In this document: piece by piece, positions 8,009 through 16,348 of the stretch
Numbering within the stretch: the stretch's first letter is position 1
How the letters are laid out: every line of letters begins with the position of its first letter
NCBI GenBank assembly: GCA_029974035.1
Contig: JARKQG010000115.1
Coordinates: forward strand, 1-41,568
DNA: 41,568 bases
Reading direction: 5' to 3'
Source of the DNA: Eubacteriales bacterium
GTDB lineage: Bacteria > Bacillota_A > Clostridia > Christensenellales > Aristaeellaceae
The notes under the pieces: model-generated
Database searches by the model: none
What the model was told of the DNA's origin: nothing
What the model saw: the letters and a program-made list of their open reading frames with translations, nothing else
Made by a program: the position numbers and the translations under genes

Positions 8009-8934
8009 AGAGGATTTTTGAAAGGGCGGGCATCGGCATAGCGACGCTTTTTCTATTGACGGTGGCTTCGTTTTTGCTGACGCGGCTCTCACCCATTGAC
8101 CCGGCGGAGGCATACATCCGGCTTCATACCATTCAGGTGACGCCGGAGGCGCTCAGCGCGACGCGCGCCCAGCTGGGGCTGAACGATCCTTTGCCCGTTC
8201 AGTACGCAAACTGGCTTCGGTCGGCGGCGCGGCTTGACTTTGGCGCGTCCTTTGTAACCGGGTCGGCCGTCTTTGACGAGTTTCTGTTGCGCGTTCCCCG
8301 GACAGCCCGCCTGATGGGGTTAAGCGCCCTGATGCAGGCGGCGGGCGCGCTCCTTCAGGGAAGCGCTCTGTACCTCCTCCGGGATGGGTTTTCCGGGAAA
8401 GCGCTTCAACTGCTCGCGCTGTGCGGCCTTTCCATCCCGCCGTTTCTCACGGGGATTGCCATGCTGGATCTTTTTGCGATGCGCCTGCGCGTCACCAGCG
8501 TACTGGGGGCGGGGGCGATCTTCCCGGCCCTGTGCGCGGCGGTGATCCCCGTATGCTTTTTCGGGAAAATGCTCAAGACGGATCTCGGCCGCCATATGCG
8601 CTCCGAATGGGCGGAGTACGCCCGGCTGCGCGGCCTTTCGGAGCGGCGCATCCTGCTCGGGCACGCCATGCCCCACTCTGTTTCCGCGCTGATCCCCAGC
8701 TTTTTCAAGATGCTTGGCAAACAGTTTGCCGGGGTTGGGATCGTGGAAACGGTCTTTTCTTACCGGGGCATCGGCAATTTCATCATTGAAGGCATCGTAC
8801 ACCATGACGCGCCGGTGATCAACGCCTCCATCCTGTTTCTCGCGCTGGCGGTTTTGGCGGCGGATCTTCTGGCCGGGACGGCGCGGGCGTTTATGGGCCG
8901 GGGCGGGCGGCGCGCGGCGGGAGAAGCGGCATGA
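8005..8934 (+). CDS. Nik/Dpp-type ABC transporter permease (NikB-like)
   Basis: A 309-residue integral membrane subunit of the peptide/nickel importer family. It has an N-terminal helix (ATLFLLTVASFLLTRLSP), a periplasmic-type segment with the family's LGLNDPLPVQYANW stretch, and the cytoplasmic EAA-like coupling loop around YARLRGLSERRILLGHAMPH. Length matches NikB/DppB (about 310-340). The start is GTG 8005, overlapping the TGA of the previous ABC protein, with ATGGAGG upstream. It should pair with the next gene to form the translocation channel for the substrate delivered by the binding protein at 11.2 kb. Confidence 0.85.
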   Translation: MKRIFERAGIGIATLFLLTVASFLLTRLSPIDPAEAYIRLHTIQVTPEALSATRAQLGLNDPLPVQYANWLRSAARLDFGASFVTGSAVFDEFLLRVPRTARLMGLSALMQAAGALLQGSALYLLRDGFSGKALQLLALCGLSIPPFLTGIAMLDLFAMRLRVTSVLGAGAIFPALCAAVIPVCFFGKMLKTDLGRHMRSEWAEYARLRGLSERRILLGHAMPHSVSALIPSFFKMLGKQFAGVGIVETVFSYRGIGNFIIEGIVHHDAPVINASILFLALAVLAADLLAGTARAFMGRGGRRAAGEAA

Positions 8935-9731
8935 AGCGGCGCGGACGAACGCGGCGGATCTCCGTTGCCGCGGCGGTTGTTGTCCTTGTTCTTCTGGCCT
9001 TCGGATGGCTAATCGCGCCCAACGATCCGGACGCGCAGCACATCGCCATGCGGCTGAAGGGGGCAAGCAGCCTGTATCCCATGGGGACGGACGCCCTCGG
9101 CCGGTGCGTTCTTTCGCGGCTGATGTACGGCGGGCGGACCACGCTTTTTGTCGTGCTGACGGGCCTTTTTCTGACGTTTGCTTTCGGCACGGCGATGGGG
9201 CTGATACACGGCGCGGCGGGCGGGCGGCTCCGCGGCGCGCTGGATGTCGTAACCAACCTGTTTACGGCATTCCCGCCGATGCTGTACGCCATCCTTATGG
9301 CAGGGGCGTGGGGCGGCGGCGCGGCCGTCATGATCGCCGCCATCTTCCTTTCCACGTGGGCCCTTCTTTCGCGGCTGATCCGGACGCGCACGGAGGAAGA
9401 GCTGGGGCGCGCCTACGCGCTGTGCGCCGTGACCGCCGGGGCGGGGCGTGCGCGGCTTCTCGCGCGCCACATTCTGCCCAATATCCTGGGGGACGCGCTC
9501 GGCTTTCTGACGCTGACGGGCGCGGACATGGTAATGCTGATGACCGGCCTTTCCTTCGTGGGCATCGGAATGGGTACGGACATCATTGATTGGGGTGCCA
9601 TGATTGCCGACGGACGCGCCGGCATGATGCAAAATCCCCTGCTGGTATGGGCGCCCGCGGCCGGGATTTTTCTGATGACGTTTTCACTGTACGCGCTTGG
9701 AGAGCGGATTGGCCCGGGGAGGGATTTGTAA
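8931..9731 (+). CDS. Nik/Dpp-type ABC transporter permease (NikC-like)
   Basis: A 266-residue second permease. After an N-terminal helix it has the family's H-x-x-GTD-x-x-GRC-type motif in the form YPMGTDALGRCVLSRLMYG, and a coupling loop around LARHILPNILGDAL. Length agrees with NikC/DppC. ATG 8931 overlaps the upstream TGA (ATGA), and its own TAA overlaps the next ATG (TAATG), giving a tightly coupled cassette. It forms a heterodimer with the preceding permease. Confidence 0.85.
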   Translation: MKRRGRTRRISVAAAVVVLVLLAFGWLIAPNDPDAQHIAMRLKGASSLYPMGTDALGRCVLSRLMYGGRTTLFVVLTGLFLTFAFGTAMGLIHGAAGGRLRGALDVVTNLFTAFPPMLYAILMAGAWGGGAAVMIAAIFLSTWALLSRLIRTRTEEELGRAYALCAVTAGAGRARLLARHILPNILGDALGFLTLTGADMVMLMTGLSFVGIGMGTDIIDWGAMIADGRAGMMQNPLLVWAPAAGIFLMTFSLYALGERIGPGRDL

Positions 9732-10516
9732 TGCTTGCGGTTTCCAACCTCCGCGTGCGTGCGGGCGGCCGCGAGATTCTGCGCGGCGTGAGCCTGACGC
9801 TCAAAAAAGGGGAGATGGTGGCGCTGACGGGCGCGAGCGGATGCGGCAAGACCACGCTCATCCGGGCCATTTCAGGAATTCTTCCAAAGGCATATCGGCT
9901 TTCCTGCGACTATATGGGCGTGGACCAAACCGGACTTTCGGCGGCATGCCCTGCGAAATGGCGCGCGGCGTGCGGCACGAGCTTTGGCTACATTCCGCAA
10001 AACCCGATGCTGGCCTTCGACCCGCAAAAGACCATCGGATGGCAAATGGCCGAAACGTTTCTTTTGAAAGGGCAAGCGGGGCGAACAAACGCGGCGTGTT
10101 TTTCGGAGAAGATGCTCAGGCGCGCGGGGCTTCCCGATGCGAAGCGGGTGCTTGATTCCTATCCGCGCGCGCTGTCCGGCGGCATGCTGCAGCGGGTTGC
10201 GGTGGCGATTTGCGCGGGGCTGAAAACCCGGTATGTCTTTGCGGACGAGCCCACCGCGTCGCTGGATGAAAAAAGCCGGGAGACGGTATGGACGCTCATT
10301 CAAACGATGCGCTCGGACGCGGGCGTCCTTCTGATCACCCATGATCCCGCGCTTCTGAAAGGCAGCGACAGCGTGCTTCTGATGGCCGAAGGCCGGATCA
10401 TCGCGCGCGGAACGCCGGATCATGTGCTGAAAGATGCGCAAAGCGATTGGGCCCCCAAATTCCTGGCGGCCATGAAAGCGGAAGAGGAGGGAAACGCGGG
10501 TTGGAAGGAATTGTGA
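9731..10516 (+). CDS. Nik/Dpp-type ABC transporter ATP-binding protein (NikD-like)
   Basis: A 261-residue ATPase with Walker A GASGCGKTT (~34-42), Q-loop YIPQNP, signature LSGGMLQR (~146), Walker B VFADEPTAS and switch histidine LITHDP. It is one of two different ATPases, as in nickel and oligopeptide importers. ATG 9731 overlaps the upstream stop by one nt. The 3' end overlaps the next ATPase gene by 16 nt if that gene starts at TTG 10501. Confidence 0.85.
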   Translation: MLAVSNLRVRAGGREILRGVSLTLKKGEMVALTGASGCGKTTLIRAISGILPKAYRLSCDYMGVDQTGLSAACPAKWRAACGTSFGYIPQNPMLAFDPQKTIGWQMAETFLLKGQAGRTNAACFSEKMLRRAGLPDAKRVLDSYPRALSGGMLQRVAVAICAGLKTRYVFADEPTASLDEKSRETVWTLIQTMRSDAGVLLITHDPALLKGSDSVLLMAEGRIIARGTPDHVLKDAQSDWAPKFLAAMKAEEEGNAGWKEL

Positions 10517-11217
10517 TTCAAGAGGTTTCGAAGGCGTACGAGATTCGCGGACAGCCGCCGCTTTGCGTGCTGCGCGATCTCTCCCTGAGCGTCGCGCCGG
10601 GCGAATTTGTTGCCCTGGCGGGCGAAAGCGGGGGTGGAAAGAGCACGCTGGCGCGGCTGATCCTGGGCATCGAGCAGCCCGACGCGGGTAAAATTTGGGT
10701 GGATGGCACGGACATTAATTCCCTTTCCGGCGCCGGCTGGCGCGGGATGCGCGCAAGCCTGCAGGGCGTATTTCAGGATGCGGGCGGCGCGCTGAATCCG
10801 GGCATGAGCGTGCTTTCCAACATGACGGAGGGCCTCAAAAATCTGGGGCATTTGAATGCGCGCAAAAGAAAGGAAGTAGTTCTCGCGCTGATGGATCGGC
10901 TGGGGCTGGAACAAAGCGCGCTCCATACGCCACCCCGCAGCTTGAGCGGCGGTCAGCAGCGGCGCGTGGCACTGATCCGCGCGCTGGCGGTGCGCCCCAA
11001 ATATCTGATTCTGGACGAGATCACCAGTGGGCTGGACCTGATCGCCCGGGACAGCCTGGTGAAAACCCTTGCCGGCTATCGCGACGCGCACGCGCTGGGC
11101 TGCCTGCTGATTACCCACGACTTGGGCGCGGCCCGGCGGCTGGCGGACAGAATCCTGTTTCTGAGGGACGGAAAGATTCAAACCACATGGGTCAAGCAGA
11201 AGGAGGCTATTTCATGA
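10501..11217 (+). CDS. Nik/Dpp-type ABC transporter ATP-binding protein (NikE-like)
   Basis: A 238-residue ATPase: Walker A GESGGGKST (~41-49), Q-loop GVFQDAGG, signature LSGGQQRR (~148), Walker B LILDEITSGLD, switch histidine LITHDL. It lacks the C-terminal oligopeptide-binding extension of OppF-type subunits, like the short NikE. TTG 10501 is preceded by AGGAGGG (10485-10491); a longer in-frame reading from 10447 lacks any ribosome site. The stop overlaps the ATG of the binding-protein gene (ATGA). Confidence 0.85.
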   Translation: MEGIVIQEVSKAYEIRGQPPLCVLRDLSLSVAPGEFVALAGESGGGKSTLARLILGIEQPDAGKIWVDGTDINSLSGAGWRGMRASLQGVFQDAGGALNPGMSVLSNMTEGLKNLGHLNARKRKEVVLALMDRLGLEQSALHTPPRSLSGGQQRRVALIRALAVRPKYLILDEITSGLDLIARDSLVKTLAGYRDAHALGCLLITHDLGAARRLADRILFLRDGKIQTTWVKQKEAIS

Positions 11218-12806
11218 AAACGGGAACAAAACGGTTTCTCGCCGCGCTTTTTGCGGCCATCCTGGCGGCGCTTGGCGCCTTTTCCGGCGCGCTGGCGGAG
11301 GGATCGGCGCGCACGCTGACCATCGGCTTTGGACACGCGCTGGAAAATTACGCTCCGACCACCGCGTATGAAACCAAATCCACCATGGCAAACCTGGCGT
11401 ACGAAACCATCGTCCAATACGAAAACGGGGAGATCGTTCCCTGCCTGGCTGAGAGCTGGGCGTGGAACGGGGATGGAACCGTGCTGACGCTGAATGTGCG
11501 AAAGGGCGTCAAATTCCACGACGGCGAACCCCTCGACGCCGAGGCGATGGCCAAAAACCTTCGCTGGGCCAACGCCAACCCGCTGTACGGTTTTTTTAAG
11601 GGCATTTCGCTGATCGAGCGCGTCGATGTGATCGATGCGTATACGCTAACGGTCACCTATCCCAGCCTCTATTACGCGGCGCTTCAGGATCTTTGCTCTC
11701 CCGTGCAGATGGGCATCGTTTCTCCCGCCATGCTGGACATGGAGAAGCTTGATTCCATGAACGGCACCGCCGGCACCGGTCCCTACGCCTACGACCACTA
11801 CGATACGGAAAAGGACGCGGCGATCTTCCGGAAAAACGCGGAATACTGGGGCGGCGACGCCAAGTACGACGAGGTGATCGTCCGCAACATCCCCGACGCC
11901 GCCGCTCGGCTGATGGCGCTTGAGGCCGGGGAAATTGACATGATCTTCGGTTCCGACTGGATCAGCTATGACGACTACGAGCGCGCCGTCGCCATGGAAA
12001 ACATTGCGGGCAAGACCTCTGAAAGCGACGTGCGCACCCGCGTGATCGTGCTCAACGCCGCAAATGAAGCGCTCGGCGACGCGAAGGTTCGCAAAGCCAT
12101 CGCCTGCGCCGTGGACAAACAGGGCATCGTGGAGGGGTTCATGCACGGCTACGAAGCGGTTGCAGATCAGCCGCTGAGCGCCTCCCTTCCGTACTGCGAC
12201 GTCCAGATCCGCACCGTTCAGGCTTATGACATGGAACAGGCGGCCGCGCTTTTGAAGGAGGCTGGGTGGAGCGATACCGACGGAGACGGCATTTTGGATC
12301 AGGACGGCGCCGCGCTTTCGCTCACGTTCAAATATCCCCAGGAGCGCGCGCTCAACGCCGAAATGGCCGAGGTCGTCAAAGCGTCGCTTGGCGAACTGGG
12401 CATTCAGGTGGAAACAATCCCCATGGAGTACATGCTCTGGGCGCAGGCGACCATCTCCGGGGATTTTGACATCAGCATCAACACCACCAACGGGCATCCG
12501 TATGACCCGCAGAACGTGGTCAACGCCATTCTCTCCGGCATGGACGGCGCGTATCCGTCCATCCTCGCGCTCCCGGATGGACAGGCGATGATCGATAAAG
12601 GCCTGAAAACCCTCGGCACGAGCGACGAAGCGGTCGTGAATGAAATCTATTCGGAGCTCATCAATTACCTCCTGGAGAACACCGTCAACATCCCGGTATC
12701 CACCCAGAAGGAAGTGGTGCTCTACCGCGGCGACCGCATTTCGGATGTGGCGTTTGGCGGCGCGACCAACCTGTTTGATGTCTTTGGGGTAGCTTGGGCA
12801 CAGTAG
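11214..12806 (+). CDS. NikA/DppA-type solute-binding protein
   Basis: A 530-residue family 5 extracytoplasmic binding protein. An N-terminal signal peptide of ~28 residues ends in G-A-L-A, a signal peptidase I site; there is no lipobox cysteine, unusual for a Gram-positive binding protein. The body has family 5 landmarks (LAESWAWNGDGTVLTLNVR, GVKFHDGEPL, GTAGTGPYAYDHY) and the NikA-like R-T-R-V-I-V-L-N and HPYDPQ (residues 428-433). NikA-type proteins bind nickel or cobalt as chelate complexes, so a metal-chelate substrate is plausible; a peptide cannot be excluded. AGGAGG at 11201-11206 supports ATG 11214. It is the last gene of the seven-gene transport operon and is followed by a strong terminator. 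Confidence 0.85.
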   Translation: MKTGTKRFLAALFAAILAALGAFSGALAEGSARTLTIGFGHALENYAPTTAYETKSTMANLAYETIVQYENGEIVPCLAESWAWNGDGTVLTLNVRKGVKFHDGEPLDAEAMAKNLRWANANPLYGFFKGISLIERVDVIDAYTLTVTYPSLYYAALQDLCSPVQMGIVSPAMLDMEKLDSMNGTAGTGPYAYDHYDTEKDAAIFRKNAEYWGGDAKYDEVIVRNIPDAAARLMALEAGEIDMIFGSDWISYDDYERAVAMENIAGKTSESDVRTRVIVLNAANEALGDAKVRKAIACAVDKQGIVEGFMHGYEAVADQPLSASLPYCDVQIRTVQAYDMEQAAALLKEAGWSDTDGDGILDQDGAALSLTFKYPQERALNAEMAEVVKASLGELGIQVETIPMEYMLWAQATISGDFDISINTTNGHPYDPQNVVNAILSGMDGAYPSILALPDGQAMIDKGLKTLGTSDEAVVNEIYSELINYLLENTVNIPVSTQKEVVLYRGDRISDVAFGGATNLFDVFGVAWAQ

Positions 12807-12829
12807 CGAAGCCCTCCACGATGGACAAG

Positions 12830-12866
12830 AAGGCCCCTCGCCATTCTCCGCGTGGCGGGGGGCCTT
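12830..12866 (+). terminator. Intrinsic terminator of the transport operon
   Basis: A 13-bp stem with one G-U pair (arms 12830-12842 and 12854-12866, AAGGCCCC... / ...GGGGCCTT) and an 11-nt loop ends in TTTG. It lies 23 nt after the binding-protein stop and closes the operon. Confidence 0.8.
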
Positions 12867-12881
12867 TGCATGGTGAAAAAG

Positions 12882-13121
12882 TCAGACGGATTCGGCGTAC
12901 TTCCCGAAGATGCAGCGCACATCGCCGTCCGCGTCCCACTTCCCGCGGGAATATCCGAGAGCGATCAGCGCCTCTTGCGGGGCGAAAATGCGGGCAAACA
13001 GAGGACGGCATTCACAGACGCCCGGGAAGGTTGAGAACGCCGGCAGGCGCGCATTCGGTGGGTACACCCAAAACCTACCGGAGACGGCAATGCGATAAAC
13101 ACACTTAGCGAATAAGCTCAT
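12882..13121 (-). other. Minus-strand open frame, possible gene remnant in a 456-nt gap
   Basis: The gap between 12807 and 13262 holds the transport terminator, the promoter at 13141-13169 and this 79-codon minus-strand frame. Its last ~50 residues look protein-like (C-E-C-R-P-L-F, then A-L-G-Y-S-R-G-K-W-D and C-I-F-G-K-Y), but no Shine-Dalgarno precedes the ATG at 13121 and an in-frame stop lies just upstream. I do not recognise the family. It may be the C-terminal relic of a longer gene, or chance. Confidence 0.25.
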
Positions 13122-13140
13122 AAATAGCCATTTTTACTTA

Positions 13141-13169
13141 TTGTCTATATCCATAAAAAGAAGTAGTAT
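13141..13169 (+). promoter_or_regulatory. Promoter of the sugar-catabolic operon
   Basis: TTGTCT (13141-13146) and TAGTAT (13164-13169) are 17 bp apart in a locally AT-rich stretch. The leader to the TTG start at 13263 is about 85 nt. With small gaps downstream, this promoter may serve the whole run to 22.06 kb. Confidence 0.6.
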
Positions 13170-13262
13170 TGTTACAGAATCAAGTTTTCCCATTTCCGTG
13201 TCCGGAGATGACGCGGCACACGAACGGATGCCCGGGGGCGGATGCGCGGGCAGGAGGTTTGT

Positions 13263-13772
13263 TTGACTGAATTTGAGGAGCTGGCGCTGAAAAAGATAAC
13301 CAAGGATTACTTGGTTGATTGCGTATACGCACATATAAATACGCTGTCAGGAAGATACGGGATAAGCAACGCCGAAATCAGCATGCATGTCGGCTGGGAC
13401 CCTGCCGGTTTTAACCAGAAGTACAATCGCAGCAACGATTTGCGCATCACGACGTTTATCAAAATCTACGTCGCCCTTACGGAGCTGGTCGCCGAAAAGG
13501 AGCGCGAGATGGGCATGGGAGAGTTCGTGCTGTCCGAAATACGCCTGGGCGATCTCATCACCGACGAAGAGTTGGCCGTCGGCGCGCTGTTCAATCATAT
13601 CAGCGCCGTGGCCGAGGGGAAAGCCGAGTTCCTTGAAAAGGACAAATATATGGAAACCTACCGGCGCATGAGGCCCTTTGTGCTGGTCAGCAAAAAAAAC
13701 AAGCGATACAGTGACCGCGAGATCGACGTCTACATTTACTACTATAAGGCGACCGCCACGCTTGGACATTAG
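13263..13772 (+). CDS. Putative HTH transcriptional regulator of the sugar operon
   Basis: The 169-residue protein is not assignable to a named family. Residues ~27-70 resemble a Cro/CI-type helix-turn-helix: GISNAEISMHVGWDPAGF gives helices 2-3, and LRITTFIKIYVALTEL resembles the closing helix that usually reads 'l-e-t-l-l-k-i-a-k-A-L'. The C-terminal ~90 residues are mixed helical and charged, with a Tyr-rich end, and could be an effector or dimer domain. TTG 13263 sits 5 nt after AGGAGG (13252-13257), better than the in-frame ATG at 13242. It is 22 nt upstream of the first dhaK-like gene, so it probably senses the pathway's substrate or intermediate (inference). It is not a TetR-type DhaS. 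Confidence 0.55.
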   Translation: MTEFEELALKKITKDYLVDCVYAHINTLSGRYGISNAEISMHVGWDPAGFNQKYNRSNDLRITTFIKIYVALTELVAEKEREMGMGEFVLSEIRLGDLITDEELAVGALFNHISAVAEGKAEFLEKDKYMETYRRMRPFVLVSKKNKRYSDREIDVYIYYYKATATLGH

Positions 13773-13794
13773 GCACGGTTGCTTTGGAGGATTT

Positions 13795-14790
13795 ATGCAG
13801 AAATTCGTAAACGACCAGAACAGCATGGTGGATGAGTCGATCTCTGGTTTTGTCAAATGCTATCCCGATGTCGTGAGCCATACGCCTTGCGCCCGCACGC
13901 TCAAGTATGTGAAGGCGCCCGTCGCGGGCAAGGTCGGCGTGGTAAGCGGCGGGGGATGGGGGCACGATCCCGCTTTTATGGGTTACATAGGAAAGAACAT
14001 GCTTGATGCCGTGGCCGTTGGCAATACGTTTACGCCGCCGTCTGTGGAATCCTTCTGCGAGGCGTTTCGGGCCGCGGACGCCGGCAGGGGCGTGGTGCTG
14101 ATCTACGGGAATTATCCAAAGGATATTGTTAATGCTGAAAAGGCCATTCAGATTGCCGCCGCGGAGGACATTCGCGTGCTGAGCATTGTTGCCAACGATG
14201 ATATAGCAACTGCGGATCATTCGACGCGCAGGGGGACAACCGGCGAGGTGTTTCTGTGGAAGGTCGGCGGCGCGGCCGCCGCGCTGGGCTACGGCCAGGA
14301 TGAGGTCGCGCTGGTGACTCAAAAGGCGCTTGCCAATACGCGTTCTATCGGCGTGGGCATCGCCAGCTGCATTATCCCGGAGGTTGGGCGGCCCAACTAC
14401 CTGATTGAGAAGGGCACGATGGAAATTGGCGTGGGGCACCATGGCCTTCCGGGCAGCGACACCTGCAAGCTGAAGACGGCGGATGCCACGGCTGAAATTA
14501 TGCTGAGTGAAATTATGCGCGACATGGCGCTCGCCCGGAGCGAGCAGGTGGCGGTCATCGTGTCCGGCCTGGGCAACACGATGCTCAGCGAGCTGCATAT
14601 CCTCTTTGACCGGGTCTACGACATGCTGAACGAGCGGGGAATCGGGCTTCACAGGGCGTATGTCGGGAATTACTTTACGTCGCTGGACATGATGGGTGCG
14701 ACGCTTACCCTCATGCGCGTGGACGATGAACTGTGCCGTCTGCTGGACCATCCGGGCTATCCGGCGGCCCTGACCCATTTCCTCCGCTGA
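13795..14790 (+). CDS. Divergent DhaK-family protein (dihydroxyacetone kinase subunit paralogue)
   Basis: A 331-residue protein with the full DhaK fold. Compared with E. coli DhaK it keeps the histidine that forms the covalent hemiaminal with the substrate carbonyl (His216 here, in GVGHHGLPG), His57 (E. coli His56) and Asp110 (E. coli Asp109). The substrate loop usually reads GGGSGHEP but here reads GGGWGHDP, with Trp55 for Ser; the K-N-Y-T-G-D motif is G-N-Y-P-K-D. No dhaL lies beside it; the only DhaL is 5.6 kb downstream next to a more canonical dhaK. It may be a second kinase subunit for another ketose, or a ligand-binding sensor analogous to Lactococcus DhaQ. TTTGGAGG precedes ATG 13795. 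Confidence 0.75.
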   Translation: MQKFVNDQNSMVDESISGFVKCYPDVVSHTPCARTLKYVKAPVAGKVGVVSGGGWGHDPAFMGYIGKNMLDAVAVGNTFTPPSVESFCEAFRAADAGRGVVLIYGNYPKDIVNAEKAIQIAAAEDIRVLSIVANDDIATADHSTRRGTTGEVFLWKVGGAAAALGYGQDEVALVTQKALANTRSIGVGIASCIIPEVGRPNYLIEKGTMEIGVGHHGLPGSDTCKLKTADATAEIMLSEIMRDMALARSEQVAVIVSGLGNTMLSELHILFDRVYDMLNERGIGLHRAYVGNYFTSLDMMGATLTLMRVDDELCRLLDHPGYPAALTHFLR

Positions 14791-14824
14791 CACCGCTGCG
14801 CATTGAACCGATAGGAGAATGAGC

Positions 14825-16306
14825 ATGAGTCTGCTTGAACTCAAGGGCATCCGAAAGAGCTACTATGGGGTGGAAGTACTGCATGGCGTGGACTTTTTGC
14901 TCAGGCCGGGCTGTGTGCATGCGCTGATGGGGGAAAACGGCGCCGGAAAATCCACATTGGTCAAGGTGATTGCTGGAATTCACCGCTGCGATGCGGGCGA
15001 AATCCTGTTGGAGGGCGTGCCTGTCGCCATTGATTCTCCGCTGAAGGCGCGGGAGATGGGCATATCGATGATTCACCAGGAGCTGTCGCCGGTGCTCGAA
15101 ATGAGTGTTGCCGAAAACATTTTTTTGGGGCGTGAACCCAGGCGCATGGGTTTTCTGGATTACAAGACGCTCTACCAGCAGACGGAGGAACTCCTGTCCA
15201 AGTTGAAAATACCCATCAGTGCCCGGACCAAAATGAAAAGTCTCCGCGTGGCAGACCAGCAGATGGTGGAAATCGCCAAGGCGATCTCCCAGAACGCAAA
15301 GATCGTCATCATGGACGAGCCCACCTCCGCCATCACCGACCGCGAAGTGGACAGCCTGTTCAGCATGATTGCGGACTTAAAGGCCCGCGGCACAGGCATC
15401 ATATACATTTCCCACAAGCTGGACGAAATCCTCAGAATTTCCGATGAAATATCCGTGCTGCGCGACGGCACCAACGTCAACACGTGGCGTGCGGACGAGG
15501 TGGACAACGAGACCATCATCCGCAGCATGGTCGGCCGTGAAATCAGAGAACAGTTTCCCAAGACCAAGTCCGAAATATCCGACACGATTCTCGAAGTCAG
15601 AAACCTGACCCGGGCGGGTCAGTACGAGGACATCAGCTTTACGCTGCGCCGCGGAGAAATCCTTGGTTTTGTGGGCCTCGTGGGCTCGGGCCGTACGGAA
15701 TTGATGCATTCCCTGTTCGGCCTGACCCGACCCGACAGCGGGCAGATACTGCTCGAGGGCCGGGAAGTCAGCTTCAGGCGCCCGCGGGACGCGATTCAGG
15801 CCGGAATCGCCTATGTGACGGAGGATCGCAAGGGCGAGGGGTTGGTCATGCCGATGAGCGTGCGCAACAACACCACGCTGCCAACGCTGCGCGGCTTTAC
15901 CAATCGGGGTTTGATCAGCCGCCGGCGGGAGGACAGGGCGGTGGAGGAGCGCGTGCGCGCGCTGAACATCAAGCTGACATCGCCCCGCCAACTGGTCAAG
16001 TCCCTGTCCGGCGGGAACCAGCAAAAAGTCGTGCTGGCCAAGTGGATTCTCGCCGCACCCCGCATTATCATCTTTGACGAGCCGACCCGCGGCATCGATG
16101 TGGGCGCCAAGGCGGAGATATACCGGATCATGTGCGATTACGTCGCCAAGGGAAACGCCGTCATCATGGTTTCTTCGGAAATGCCGGAGGCCATGGGGAT
16201 GAGTGATCGGCTTATCGTGCTGAGCAACCACAGAAAAAGCGGCGAAATGTGCCGGGAAGACTTCTCCCAGGAGCGCATTGTGCAGCACCAGTTCATGTAC
16301 ATGTAG
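14825..16306 (+). CDS. Sugar ABC transporter ATP-binding protein (RbsA/MglA type)
   Basis: A 493-residue protein with two tandem ATPase domains, the hallmark of the ribose/galactose CUT2 family. The first has Walker A GENGAGKST (~37-45) and Walker B IVIMDEPTSA with the usual degenerate signature (L-R-V-A-D-Q-Q). The second has a degenerate P-loop GLVGSGRTE (~284-292), signature LSGGNQQK (~394) and IIIFDEPTRGIDVGAK. All these irregularities are normal for RbsA. Of two nearby ATGs, 14825 is chosen because AGGAG (14813-14817) is 7 nt upstream; 14819 would leave one nt. It energises the permease encoded next. Confidence 0.92.
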   Translation: MSLLELKGIRKSYYGVEVLHGVDFLLRPGCVHALMGENGAGKSTLVKVIAGIHRCDAGEILLEGVPVAIDSPLKAREMGISMIHQELSPVLEMSVAENIFLGREPRRMGFLDYKTLYQQTEELLSKLKIPISARTKMKSLRVADQQMVEIAKAISQNAKIVIMDEPTSAITDREVDSLFSMIADLKARGTGIIYISHKLDEILRISDEISVLRDGTNVNTWRADEVDNETIIRSMVGREIREQFPKTKSEISDTILEVRNLTRAGQYEDISFTLRRGEILGFVGLVGSGRTELMHSLFGLTRPDSGQILLEGREVSFRRPRDAIQAGIAYVTEDRKGEGLVMPMSVRNNTTLPTLRGFTNRGLISRRREDRAVEERVRALNIKLTSPRQLVKSLSGGNQQKVVLAKWILAAPRIIIFDEPTRGIDVGAKAEIYRIMCDYVAKGNAVIMVSSEMPEAMGMSDRLIVLSNHRKSGEMCREDFSQERIVQHQFMYM

Positions 16307-16348
16307 CGTACGGCGGCGAATTTCATGCGATGAGTAGGAGAGAGCAAA

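Noticed and set aside
13263..13772. Regulator as a DhaS (TetR) partner of DhaQ
   Set aside because: The helix-turn-helix is internal and Cro/CI-like, not the N-terminal TetR type, and overall layout does not fit TetR.
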